Shown in pieces: positions 25,541 through 36,545 of a DNA stretch of 64,000 bases. The stretch's first letter is position 1. Every line of letters begins with the position of its first letter. The notes beneath the pieces were generated by a model. The model was not told where the DNA came from. It searched no databases and saw only the letters and a program-made list of their open reading frames with translations. The DNA comes from Lateolabrax maculatus (Eukaryota > Chordata > Actinopteri > Acropomatiformes > Lateolabracidae): NCBI GenBank assembly GCA_031216445.1, contig CM062199.1, positions 8,894,501-8,958,500 on the forward strand, read 5' to 3'. A program made the translations under genes and the position numbers.

Positions 25541-26345
25541 AGAGAGGTTTCATGTCAAACACCTTTCAGAATGCACAAGAGCAGCATATCTGGTAAGTGA
25601 ACTCAAAGATTATGTCAGAATGGATGGCAAACATGTGCTGTGGAAAAATGTGGATGTAGCATTTTTAGACTGCCACCACAAGTCTCTGAAGGGATATCTT
25701 AAAGCTTGGGATTGTGATACCACTAGCCACTGTTTTCCATCCATAGTGGTTGCTACTGGGTTGGTAGGAGCATCCTCTGTGTTAGTGTCAAAGGAAGGAG
25801 GATCTGTCTAAAATGACATTTTTGAAATTACCCGTTTTCAGAGGGGGTTTCTTGAGAAAAGAAGTAACCCCAAGACCCGATCACTACCTGTTGTAAACGT
25901 GTTCTGTATGGTATGGTTTGATCATCGGCTTTTGCATTTACACTTGGTATTAATAAGCGTTGTTTTCTCTTATTCTACAAATAGTATAATACTAATAATA
26001 GAAGTGTAGCCTAATCTTTATCTGCAACTGTGCAGAAATACCAGGTTTAAACAGAATGAACAATGACAAAAATAAAAAATAAAGCTGCGCAGCATTCAAA
26101 TGTTGACTTGGAATGGAAGTGACAACATTAAAGCTTCAAACTATTCTGTACAACCTTACAAAATGGCTAGGCAGAGTTGGCGGACTGATGCTGCCCTTAT
26201 GGGCTCTACTAAGACTTCCTTCACACTGGAAGGTGCTGTTTGCATTCTGCATGCATTAATGTCCTCATTGAGATATATACAAAATTACATGTTAATACAT
26301 GGCCTGCTGCAAGGACTGCCACAGGCCAGGATATGGAGGGGGTTG

Positions 26346-26592
26346 GGCGGCGGTAGCTCAGGAGGTAGAGCAGGTCTTTCACTGGTCACATGGTTAGCGG
26401 TTGGATCCATGGCTCTTTCTGTACACATGCCACAATGTCCTTAAGCAAGACCTGCAACCCCAAGTTGCTCCCAATGGTCAGGTCAGTGTCCTGCATTGTA
26501 GCGCGCTGCCGTTGGTGTTAATGGGTGAATGAGAGGAAAAAATTGTAAAGCGTTTTGGAAAAAAGTGCTTTATCTGCTGCTCCTGCTGCAGT
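26346..26592 (+). repeat. tRNA-derived SINE just upstream of exon 6
   Basis: The head reads GGCGGTAGCTCAGGAGGTAG, a tRNA-like RNA polymerase III A box, with a decayed B box (GCGGTTGGATCC). It is followed by the typical body (ATGTCCTTAAGCAAGACCTG, TGCTCCCAATGG) and tail (GGGTGAATGAGAG, GTAAAGCGTTTTGG) of a SINE family widespread in percomorph fish. It is in sense orientation and ends about 50 bases before the exon 6 acceptor. B-box decay suggests it is an inactive copy. Confidence 0.85.
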
Positions 26593-26644
26593 CCTGACGG
26601 CAGTACAAAAACATGTGAGTGATGTGCTGACATTTTTCTTCCAG

Positions 26645-26765
26645 CAACCACTTGGAGAAGAGCCTTCAGCTTCTGATGGACAGAGTGGATGACATGAGTC
26701 AAGACATTGTCAAATACAACACCTACAGCCGCAACCTGAGCAAGCAACAGCAGCAGAAGCACCAG
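26645..26765 (+). CDS. eif3h: eif3h coding exon 6
   Basis: The 121-base exon finishes a split S codon and encodes 40 residues beginning NHLEKSLQLLMDRVDDMSQD and ending SKQQQQKHQ (human residues about 237-276). The acceptor is CTTCCAG and the donor CAG|GTAACT, in phase 0. The product is helical, with the MDRVD-MSQDIVKYNTY block typical of the family, and turns glutamine-rich at its end, continuing as a likely coiled coil into exon 7. One small difference is NHLEKS where most vertebrates have NHLGK. The CAG-rich end of this exon, with its donor, has imperfect echoes downstream in intron 6. Confidence 0.97.
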
Positions 26766-26895
26766 GTAACTCTCGCGCACACGCTCCCATACACACAAAC
26801 CTTCATGAACTGAAGCGCACATACCACCCACAGACGCACTGTGCAAGCAGCAGCAGCAGAAACATCAGCTTACCAGCATGCATATGAAGGAAAGA

Positions 26896-27110
26896 GACAC
26901 ACACACACACACACACCCACACACACACACACACACACCCACACTCACGCACAGAGGCATTCACACACAGATGCACCTACAGCCACAAACTCAGCAGGAA
27001 AACAGCAGGTATATTTCTCCCAGCCGTGGACACAACCAATTGCCGCTATAATCACAGCAGGCAAGCAGCAGATGCACCAGGTAGCACAAACACACACACA
27101 CACACACAGA
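26896..27110 (+). repeat. (CA)n microsatellite cluster
   Basis: Interrupted CA tracts at 26896-26938 and about 27089-27108 are separated by CAG-rich sequence related to the end of exon 6. They create spurious T/H-rich open frames on both strands. Confidence 0.9.
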
Positions 27111-28483
27111 CAGAAATACGGTACTCTAGGCTCACACATTAATGTACATGCCCCCACTGAGGACCACCAGAAGTAACTACAGTAAACGGCTAAGGTTAAA
27201 AATATATAAACATCTATATGTATAGAATATGTATCTATTACTTAGTGATTAAAAGTAGTTGGACATTGAGCATGTAATTTACATACTCTGCTGCGACTAG
27301 ACAGTTTTATTTCTGATGTAGCGATGTAACAACGTTCATTTCCTCCACCAATATCTGTACAAGTAACATGAAGCAAAGGCAGACACAGCTTTAAAAGTCA
27401 CTTCTTTTGTTTACAGCTGACACTAATGAGATTAGCCTGATTTATCATAACCTTCAAACATCTGTCATAGTGTTATCGTCCCTCACCTCACTGCAGCTGC
27501 TGACTTACGGCCACTGCAGGTTAGCATCACTTCATTGTGAGACACATTTCTCCTCTAACGGTTGAATTAGTTTTCCAGTTAAGGAGTTTTCATTTTCATA
27601 TCTACTTATTCTTATTTGATACAGTCATTAATTTATCCTTATGTGAAGAAGAGTAGCTTCAGAAGGTCAAATACCATGACTCAGACAATCTTCAAATACC
27701 ATTTATGCGGGGAGAGCTGATACATGTGAACTCAAAGCTAGTATTAATAAATGGAATCGTTTTTTAAATTGCAATGAGTAAGTGAAAATCCTCCTGTTTT
27801 TTAGTTTTTCTGTACCAGGGAAACCTATCACAAATTCAAACTTAATTTAAAAGTAGCAGCAGTACACACACCGTCACACACATAGTGTGTGCAAACCACC
27901 CACAAGCACAGAGTCAGCCAGAAGCAGCAAGAAGACCAGCACAAAACGCACACACAGATGAAGAGTCAGCCGTATACCATCTGCAACTACAACCTCCGCC
28001 AGATGCATCATAAACATCCGGCAACACATGCAAACACATAGGGTCACACATTCATATACACAGACACATTATTCAGGAAAATTGAAGTGTTCGAGCACAA
28101 GCTGACTCACTGAGCCGAGTGCGTGCGTACGAATGTACACCTACGTTCAAACAACTCCATTCTTCTGTCATTATTCTCTGCAAGTGAAAATGAGGGAATG
28201 TCTAAAGTATTAATGTTAATCCCGGCTGAGTCATCATCTTCTCGGCCGACAGCAGATAAAGCCCCGGCCAAGTTCACACAAATTAGGCAGACTTACAACA
28301 AACATGCATCCGTGACCACAGGTATGCACGCAAGGCATTCGCAACCTGAGCTGCGAAGAAACACACACCTACATAGCCACACATCCCCGGGCCAATCACC
28401 CGCACTCCAGCCATTATGATCCATCATCCTCCCCTACCGACCTTCTCATCATCACAGCCCTCAAGCCTTACCCCTCTCTCTCG

Positions 28484-28514
<31 letters not shown>

Positions 28515-29589
28515 CACACACACATACTCATGTAATATACAATATCACGCAGACAGCCCCTGTAATGGTGTCGAAGTTTTTTCATGTTTCACATGGTTCT
28601 GTACAATGAACAAACGGCGCACAGAGAGACAGAGAAAGTGAGGCTCTATTACATCTTTCAGACATCTACAGTACTTGCTCCATGTAATCCTGTGCTATTG
28701 ACCCTAGTGCTTCCCAGACAAATGGAACCTTATTAATCATCATAGAAAGTTGCAAAAAGGCGCAATACTGAGAGGGCTCCATTTTTCATTTATAGCTCTC
28801 TGACTTTGGTAAATAGCAGGTTTCCAGGCCCAATCTGTGGCCAAGTTCATCTTTGTAACAGGAAGTGTATGTCTCACTCCCCCTGATTAATTCATTTTCT
28901 ACATTATTTTCTTTTCCCATTCACAGAAGCAGGCAACACTTTGCAGAATATTAGCTATGGAGCAATGTGTTAATCTTATGAACCAAGGAATTGTGATTTA
29001 TGGTTAATGACACAATTCAGAAACCATTACACCATTAATCAATATTTTCCAAGTCATTTCTTCTGAAGCCATATCATTATTTTTGATATATAAATACAAA
29101 TACAAACAAATGAAAGCGGTTGTAGTAAATGCATGATAGATACATATCCTCCTAGAAGTCTATGACGACTCTGGCAAAGATAATTAGTTCCAGCTTTATT
29201 TCTGTTGGAAAAACTAATTTGACATCTGTGCTAGTGTGCCGAAAGGCCTGTGAGAGACTGAAGCAAAGTGTAGGAAGGTTCAGTGGTCTGAAGTAGACTC
29301 TTTGTTGGAACCTATTCTGAACGGACCAATGGAAAAGCTACCTGGACCCTGACATTCATAAATTAAATTTTGAAGAGACCTGATCCGAAGGGGACCCGAG
29401 GACAATCAGTCGACCCAACAGACCCAACTAGAGGGCGAACAGCTCAACAATCAGCATCACAATCACTCCCCAGCCGAATTAGACTGAGTGCAGAGACGAG
29501 ACCCAGTCCAACTCGGGTCCCTTCTATAGTGTCGGTTCCCTCAGAACAGAGTGGTCCTGTTAAGACCTTTAGTCTAGCTGGAATTTTTA

Positions 29590-30062
29590 ACCATCATACT
29601 AAAGCCAAATTCAGCACATTGCCATATAAACACCACCCCCAGTATGAAGTGTGGTGGTTCCAGCAACATGCTGTGAGGATGTTTCTCTGCAGCAGGTCCT
29701 GGAAGGCTTGTGAAGGTACAGGGTAAAATAAATACGTAGAAATCCTGCTGCAGTCTGTAAAAGAACTGCGATGTGGGACGGGATTATTTTACACCAAGGA
29801 AACGACCTCGAACATAAAGCCAAAGCTCCACAGGAGTCCCGACCTCAATTCAGTTCAGACTTTGTGGTAGGACTTGAAAACTGCTGTTCCCTCACAGTCC
29901 CCGTGCAACTTGACAGAGCCTGAACACTTTGTAAAAGAAAGATACTAAATACTGACTTGAAGGAGGTTGTTTTATATTTGTACTTAATTTAGATTAATTT
30001 GATTGTTTTACTCTTACTTATAATGGGGGTGGTAAATACTTTTTAGGCATTGTGTGTCTATA
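29590..30062 (+). pseudogene. Decayed Tc1/mariner transposase fragment with 3' end
   Basis: Plus-strand translation from 29647 reads KCGGSSNML, then a TGA stop at 29674-29676 where the family has tryptophan, then GCFSAAGPGRLVKVQGKIN. This is the classic Tc1 'GGSxMxWGCFSAAG' block. Further on, after frameshifts, come EILLQSVKEL and SPDLNSVQTLW.DLKTAV, with Q where the third acidic DDE residue (ENLW) belongs, and a stop after W. The 3' end, GGTAAATACTTTTTAGGCAT, resembles a Tc1 terminus. The N-terminal half is missing. It is a dead copy inside intron 6. Confidence 0.85.
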
Positions 30063-30813
30063 TTTATATATGGAAAGTGAAGCACAAGTGCAAAACTGTT
30101 TTTGTTAGCTTGTTTCTAAAATTTGCATTCATTAGCATTTTGATTATGCACAGTCGTGCTGCGACGCATTGGCAGAAAACAAAACTGGAGGAGTAATCAT
30201 TTGAACAAATAGTTATATTTTTCATTTATTGTTTATCTTAGCAATTTTTGTCAGCTTCAGTCACCCGCACAGGTCCATTTTTGGGATGTTTGGTTGAAAG
30301 CACTCAAGTTGCTCCCGTGTCGTTTTTTTCCATCTCGTCTGCCGCAACCTCCCCTTCCACCGGTCTGTGTGTCAGTCTCTCCTCCATCTTGCCAAATTAA
30401 CAAGGCTTTTAGGATCTCCAGAGACCCGGCACCTTACTGATTTACCGACTGTCAGCCCTCCACAAATCACTCCATCCCTGTCAGCACTTATAACTCTTCT
30501 CTCTGTGTCTGCCTCCCCTATCTCTTCTTTCATTACCACATTCCTTTACATCTCACTTCCTTCCTGTTACTCTTTCCACTGCCTGTCTTTCTTTTCCTGC
30601 TTTTCTTACCATCCACTGCCACTTTGTGCTGTCTGCATCTATCTAACTATATTTCTCTCCTTCCTGTTTTTTTATCTTTTTCTGTTCCTGACTTTCTTAC
30701 TTCATACACTTTTTTTCTCACCTTCTTTACTCCCACTCCTTACCTTCCTGACGTCATTATTTCACCCGTTCTCTTCTCCTCACATTCTCGTCCGGTCTTT
30801 GTCCTTCCCCCAG

Positions 30814-30946
30814 TACCTCCAGAGGCGGCAGCAGGAGAACACCCAGCGGCAGAGCAGAGGGGAGCCCCCGCTGCCCGAGGAGGACATCACCAAAATGTTC
30901 AAGCCCCCCCAGCCTCCACCACGCATGGACACACTGCTTATTGCAG
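30814..30946 (+). CDS. eif3h: eif3h coding exon 7
   Basis: The 133-base exon encodes 44 codons beginning YLQRRQQENTQRQSRGEPPL and running through PEEDITKMFKPPQPPPRMDTLLIA, plus the first base of a glycine codon (human residues about 277-321). The acceptor CCCCCAG follows a very long pyrimidine-rich tract, and the donor is G|GTACGT, after which a (CA)n tract begins within about 10 bases. The exon carries the charged, Q/R-rich helix end and the proline-rich FKPPQPP loop, both conserved in the family. The 256-residue open frame at 30367-31137 contains this exon but is mainly intron read-through. Confidence 0.97.
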
Positions 30947-30949
30947 GTA

Positions 30950-30980
<31 letters not shown>

Positions 30981-31439
30981 CACACAAGCACACAACCTCC
31001 ACGCACGGACAGCACTCGTCGTCTCCCCCCCCCCCCCCCCCCCCTCCTCCAAACTCTCATCAGCCGCCTCTGCTCCCCTCACAGGAGCTCAGGTTCTTTT
31101 TGTAATTATCTCCGCCATTATCTTGAAATTACATTAATTTAAAGTTTATTGACTCAGTCTCCAACTCGACCGCCCTTTTCCCTGCTGTTTCACGCTGTTC
31201 GGCTCCCCTCCGCCTTCTGACAACATTCTGATTCTTCCGTTTACTGTGTTCCCAACTAATTTGATGTTTTGCTGTGCTTCCCCCCTCTCTTCCGCCTCTG
31301 TCTGTTTGTGTATGTCTGTGTACAAATGTATGTATGTATGTATGTATGTATGTGTGTATGTATATCTCTGTGGGTGTGTGTTTGTGTGTATGTGTTTTTG
31401 TGCGGGGGTGCTTGGATGCATGTGGCTACCCTCCAACAG
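30947..31439 (+). other. eif3h: eif3h intron 7 (short, simple-repeat rich)
   Basis: This 493-base intron contains (CA)n at about 30953-30985, a 20-base poly-C run at 31025-31044, a (TATG)n tract at about 31327-31362 and GT-rich sequence up to the acceptor CCAACAG. CA-rich elements near donors are known hnRNP L binding sites; whether they act here is not shown. Confidence 0.9.
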
Positions 31440-31534
31440 GGCAAATTAACAACTACTGCCAGAACGTGAAGGAATTCACCTCGCAGAACCTTGGGAAGCT
31501 GTTCATGGCGGAGGCTCTCCAAGGCCACAACTAG
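31440..31534 (+). CDS. eif3h: eif3h final coding exon 8 with stop
   Basis: The exon completes the split glycine and encodes 30 residues, QINNYCQNVKEFTSQNLGKL then FMAEALQGHN, followed by TAG at 31532-31534. The acceptor is CCAACAG|GG. Human eIF3h ends FMAQALQEYNN, so the tail is one residue shorter here. The exon forms the C-terminal helix. With the other five exons the frame stays open throughout, which supports a functional gene. Confidence 0.97.
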
Positions 31535-31775
31535 AGGAGAGAAACAGGGTGGAAGAATCTGCAAGAGAAGGAAAGAAAGTGCACAGAGGGCGGGGGGGGG
31601 GAGAAAGGTAACAAAGATGCAAAACCACCATGGCGACGGCTGGAGGAACACTGCGTCGTTCTTTGTTTTCTAAGAAATGATTGATTGTTTTTATGCCTAG
31701 CCCCATCTTGGCTACAAAATTATCTTTGAAGATCACTTGATTTTGATTTAAATAAAAGTCTTGCATCTCTACATT
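31535..31775 (+). other. eif3h: eif3h 3' UTR
   Basis: The UTR is short, about 240 bases, and includes a run of 10 G (about 31592-31601). It ends near a canonical polyadenylation signal. The exact cleavage site is an estimate. Confidence 0.75.
31751..31756 (+). terminator. Polyadenylation signal AATAAA of eif3h
   Basis: A consensus AATAAA lies 217 bases after the stop codon. A GT-rich stretch (TGGCTCTGTGCATGTTTT) follows about 25 bases later, as expected for a downstream element. Confidence 0.85.
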
Positions 31776-34289
31776 TTATCTGGCTCTGTGCATGTTTTCA
31801 CAGTTGAACTGTATTCTGCTTTTAATGGTAATTTTGATATTTTACTCTAGACTTTGGTATTGTATTGTGTCTTGTCGTACACAAATTGTTAGTTTTGTAC
31901 ACAATATTAATATGCTAAAAAGGGGCTTGCGCATAAAACTAAATAATTATACAGTACAAAGGTATTTATACATAACTTTACTGCTACGTGCCTTTCATCT
32001 TGCAGTTAAAGCACAAAGCAGGTGGAACCAATTATTTGTGGATTTGCTGAAGTGTCGGCTTGCATGATGGGAACAATGATATCTTGTAAACAGAACTGCA
32101 ACAGAAGTATCAGTGAAAGTTGAGCGTTAAATTAAATGCTAGTTACATGACTCGGCCCCCACTGCCTCTGCACTAAATAGACTTTTGATTGTCTCTTTTA
32201 TTTATTTTTTTCTGAAGTGAAATTAGACAACACACCAGAATCTGTCTTTCCTCCACGCAGGTAGCAATTAGCACCTGTTTATTTTTAGGATGCAAAAACA
32301 AAGTCCCAATAGTGAAACCCCCGTTCTTTTGTTCTTGAGTTTTCAACACAACATTTGAAGGACGAACTGCAGGTGCACCAAATGGCAGACATGAGAGAAA
32401 CCGTCATCTGTACTAGGTGACATTTCTTATTTAGTGTTATGTATATAATTGCCAAAAACCCTTAAAATATTTGGTAACATAACTATAGAGAAATGGACAA
32501 GGGAATCAAAAATGTGCTTTTGAAGTTTATTCATAAAAATCATAAATTCGTAAATCAAAATTATGGTGCTGATGATAATGAATGTGAGCAATGGTTAAAG
32601 ATCAACATCACAGAGAGCACAGTACACGGTCAGGGTTAGAATTGTCAGCTCTTACAAGAACATGGGTATTTTGGGTACATAAACAGAGATGTTCATGTGT
32701 CATTCTATTTAATTTACTTTATTTCTTCAAAGTAATTCACTCAGTGTCAATGCTGCTTAAATCAATAGGCTTCATCTTCTGGGGAAGATGAATAAAAGCA
32801 TAAGCTCTAGGGTGATGCAGCATCAAGCGTCAAACAAGGCTGTGAACTCACTTTAAATCCTGCATGAGCGCATCAGCTTAAATACCTCACGTGGAACTGT
32901 AAGCTGTCTTGGTGATGATCCCCCGCAGAGTATCACGTATCTTAGAATTACTCCTCAAGTCATAAAAGCACAGCTCATTTGTGGAGCTTGTCACCAACGT
33001 CCACTCCAGCCAACAACACAAAGCTGAATGATGGCTCTTCTGGCTCCATTTAATAAAGAAGCTGGCAGTGTGAGGTTCATATTATAGTAATTACACCACT
33101 GCTTTATCTTCTTGTGTGCTCAGTTGTTCTACCTCAACCTGTGGTTAAACAGCATCATCTAATTCAGCGGACGATATTATTTAACTTGTCATGGCCATCG
33201 CCTAGTCGAGTAATAACTTGTAGTGCTCCTGCTTGTCATCAGCACAATGTCATTAACAATAATTACAAGTCAACTAACATGATGAACGCTTATTGGAACA
33301 GCGACACTCGAGCCGGAAATGATTTCTTCCCCAAATCATAACATGTTTCCCTGACAGGCTGAAGGGATGGGAAATATTAATTCACCACAGAGGCATGGTT
33401 GATATTTATTAATTAAGGTGTCTGCTACTTTGACAGGCACACCTGGGCTTGTGATTGATGTGTTGTATGATGTACAGCATTTCCTCCTAGCAGGTATTGA
33501 TTGGCATTTTATTAGTGGCTTCTGCTTAATCTTAATCTGTGTTGTTTGCGATTCTGAAGCAGCACCGTAGGGTGACGTTGCCCTTGAGGGCAGACTGCCT
33601 CCCCTGGCCCTAATCCTGTGATGTGTGAGGAATTACAAAACTTAAAATGCCCTCAACAGAACCACAAGCATTGTGTGACGCTGCTGAGGCTCCGCTCTGG
33701 CCCCTGCAGAGTGCAAACACGGTGACAGAGGTTCAGCTTGTATTTAAAGTGACAGTGTTTTGTTTGGCGTGGAAAGCAGTTTGGACTGAATCATGTAGTC
33801 ACGGCAGGGCTCAAGGGCAACAGAGTGGAGGTGCATGGGAGTCGAACTGGTGTTTTGCTTCCACGTCACTCCCCAATCATAATTCATGACATTAACTGTT
33901 GACTGCCTTGTTAAACAAAGATAAAGATGATTATTTACCTTTTAGTAGTTTAACCAGGAAATCCCATGCTCGTATAAGAAGCCGAAGTATCTGGTTTCTG
34001 GAATTAAACTTCAAATTAAGTGGCACTTGCATGGTACTTAATGGTAACATTATGACACCATATATATAATCTCATAAATAATTAATATCAAACATTCACA
34101 ATTGATGTATAAACAGCTAATGAATGATTAATTACGCAGTATAACATTTATAATCATATTAAATAATAAATACACACAAGAACAAATACATATAGTGTGT
34201 TATAACACATTAACAGTTTACACACTTGCAAATCATCCAGGCAAGTAAAAAATGTTTAGTAGTTGTTAAATAATCTTAAAGTTGCATCT

Positions 34290-34700
34290 ATTTCTACTCC
34301 CTCAATAAAAACTCCAACTATGAATATGCCAAAGATTTTGTTTTTACACTTTATGTGCTCCGGCGGCTTCAGGTCAAGCTTGACATTGGACCACAGTTGA
34401 GTCCAAACTAGTTGTGATGTCATAAAATCCTGCTAATATGCACACGTCTTTAACTCAAGATTTCAAGTGAGAGCAGAGAAAGTTTCCCCTTCGGCAGATG
34501 AATGTCAAAACAGCTTTCTAGTGTCAAACTCTGCACATAGGCCTAAATCATTCTGCACAGTGAAGTTCAAACATCCAAGTAAAGTAACAAGAAGAAAAAC
34601 ATTTTTCAGTGGAGGGCGCTTTAAAATTCAGTCATTATAACTACATCATAGTGTGTTATACATTCACTATTTCTTTAGAGAGGTTCAAATACAGTGTTAC
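34290..34700 (+). repeat. Probable dispersed teleost repeat
   Basis: The stretch TTTCCCCTTCGGCAGATGAA, TGTCAAAACAGCTTTCTAGTG, AAACTCTGCACA and CAGTGGAGGGCGCTTTAAAA resembles a repeat unit seen scattered in fish genomes. The match is from memory; borders are uncertain. Confidence 0.5.
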
Positions 34701-36545
34701 CAACTTATTTTGCAAGTAATTGTTTTTTATGTTTTATTTATTGAACAGAAGTGAATGAGTTTTTCTCTGGAGTACGCTTATGCCATCTTGAGTGCACGCT
34801 TTATAAACGCAACAGAGAGATTCTGCTGAAACGCAGTCATGTCCCTCCAGATGTCCAGACACTTCACCTATTGTTCCCACTCAAGCTACAGATGTGGACT
34901 TAGAAGTGCGGAGTGCCTTTGCTTCATTGTGGTACCCGTTTTGAAATGTTAAACTGTTCGGAAGAAAGAAGCCCAGAGCAGCAGCTGCATTTGTGATTTT
35001 CTCTCCTACATTATCCTGCTCAATTGACCGCGAGACTACTGTGAGTCGGTGAAAATGAGAATGACATCCTCAAACACAAAACACAATTTTTTCATCCACG
35101 CACAGTGCAAAAGCACGTCTCTGGTCTGCTGACGCAATACTTAGGATTAAACTTTACACCTCTTCCTCCAAAGTGATTTAATTTGCATTCCCAAAAAATG
35201 TTTTACCACTTTCCGTGATGTCACTTTTCTCCTAAGCATGTGCGGCGATTACCCGAAACTATGTGTTTGAACTGAGTATGGGAACCGAATGTGGGCTTTA
35301 GCTGTGTAAACAGCCAGGCGTTTTGTACGCCGCAATAGGAGGAAATACTTAATTAGGATTATGGGATTTGTCTCTGCACCTTCAGATTCCTGAGAAAGGA
35401 GGCTGGTAGATGTCAGAGGGATATAAGTTTGGTCTCATTTAATCAGGGAGTGCGGCCTGCACAGCCCTGACCCCAGCAGTAATTTATTACCGCTCCAACA
35501 CAAACACAAGCTCTTTCACCGTTCCTGCCGTCGGCCTGTCATTGGTGATAGAGAGAATCAGCTGGCTGAATATAATGAAACCAGTTATTTCCCTGTCAAC
35601 TCTGAATGCTTTTCCTTTTTTTGTTCTCTCTGTCTCTCCCTCGCTTTCTCTCCCTTTTTTTTCTGACACAGATATTGCCATGGCAACTGTAGATCCTGTA
35701 TGGAGTAGCTGTTGAGGATGTAAAGTAGTTCCCGTGAAAAAATAATCTTGCAAATCCCCAAAACAAGAGCATAAAGGAAGGCAGATGCAGTTGTAGGAAG
35801 CGATGTGGGTATGGTTAGGGAATTTAGCATTTAAGGGATTATTCACACAGGTCGTACACAACCAATGTCTGAATACATTTCTTCATATGACAACGCTCTA
35901 CCTGTCATTGAAGCAGCTCTATATATCCCTTATCTCCGGCCAATAGATCTGCACTGTGATTGGCAACTGTAGAGATTGGGCACTGTGTTCTAGCTGCAAT
36001 TCGTCTCTGCCTGCCGCCCAAATCGACGGCTGTCACCCGGCAGTGGCACAAATCCCACAGGCCATTATGAGGCTGGTTTAATCCCCACAACAGCAGCAAC
36101 AGAAACCTTTCAAGGAGGGTTTCGGAGCATGATACCCTGTCTGTCACATGCATCCGTGGGCTTCAGGCAAGGCTACAGTGCATTGTTGTCATCCCACTCC
36201 ATCACTTATGTCTTGTCTTATCCCCAAACCACTAAGACAAATATACTGGATGTCCTTCTGCATCACATGTTACGTGTAATCTTCTGCTGGGTTTTGTCTC
36301 TCTGCTGTTGATACTCAGATTTGGCCTTGGCTGTTCCACATAATAAATTATGTTTTTATTGATGTCTTCATTTTGCTGGTCGAGATGGATTTGTAAAAGA
36401 ACTGCCTTTTGGTCCATTTATTCAGTGCCTTCGTTATTTGTTTGTGATTCAAGGCTGTTTGCTGATATAAATTGAGTATTTGATCTTTTAATGCATATTT
36501 GCTGTGGTTGTCAAGTGGATTTTAGTGTGGCATACTTTCCTATTC

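Larger units (their letters stand above)
19246..26644 (+). other. eif3h: eif3h intron 5 (largest complete intron in window)
   Basis: This 7.4 kb intron has donor GTCAGA and acceptor CTTCCAG. It holds a pair of inverted 69-base repeats (20232-20300 and 20616-20684), a telomere-like/CTAACC fish repeat ending in (CA)n at 23148-23383, a 20-bp-stem hairpin at 24825-24869, a repeat-like segment at 25300-25540, and a tRNA-derived SINE ending about 50 bases before exon 6. No further coding exon was seen. The 131-residue open frame at 25416-25811 is not recognised as a protein. Confidence 0.85.
26766..30813 (+). other. eif3h: eif3h intron 6
   Basis: This 4.0 kb intron runs from GTAACT to CCCCCAG. Its first 1.2 kb is a CA-rich region with (CA)n tracts and three or so imperfect copies of the exon 6 end. 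(TC)n/(CA)n follows at about 28477-28526, an unrecognised GC-richer unit lies at about 29370-29580, a Tc1/mariner remnant at about 29590-30062, and a strongly pyrimidine-rich stretch at about 30450-30812 leads to the acceptor. No extra coding exon is supported. Confidence 0.85.
1..31775 (+). other. eif3h: eif3h transcription unit, 3' part (exons 3-8, introns, 3' UTR)
   Basis: Six plus-strand exons join in consistent splice phases (1, 1, 2, 2, 0, 1 at successive borders) to give 767 bases. With one G from the missing upstream exon this is 256 codons including the stop. The product is subunit h of eukaryotic initiation factor 3, a cytosolic complex that binds the 40S ribosome and recruits mRNA. 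Subunit h is a non-catalytic MPN protein that pairs with eIF3f. The human protein has 352 residues, and this piece matches from about residue 97 to the end. The exons for the N-terminal third (start codon and first half of the MPN domain) were looked for upstream of 11726 and not seen, so the gene starts outside the window. The identification rests on near-identity to vertebrate eIF3h recalled from family knowledge. Which teleost copy (eif3ha or eif3hb) this is cannot be decided here. Confidence 0.95.

Noticed and set aside
26346..26420. tRNA-like sequence with an A box
   Set aside because: It is the head of a SINE: the B box is decayed, no cloverleaf closes, and SINE body sequence follows.
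26841..27176. 111-residue T/H-rich frame after exon 6
   Set aside because: It is produced by CA repeats. It was kept only as part of the exon-echo observation, not as a gene.
30367..31137. 256-residue plus-strand open frame
   Set aside because: Only the part at 30814-30946 is real (eif3h exon 7). The rest is pyrimidine-rich intron and a CA repeat read through.
31146..31651. Minus-strand frames over the end of eif3h
   Set aside because: They are antisense shadows of exon 8 and of TATG/GT repeats.
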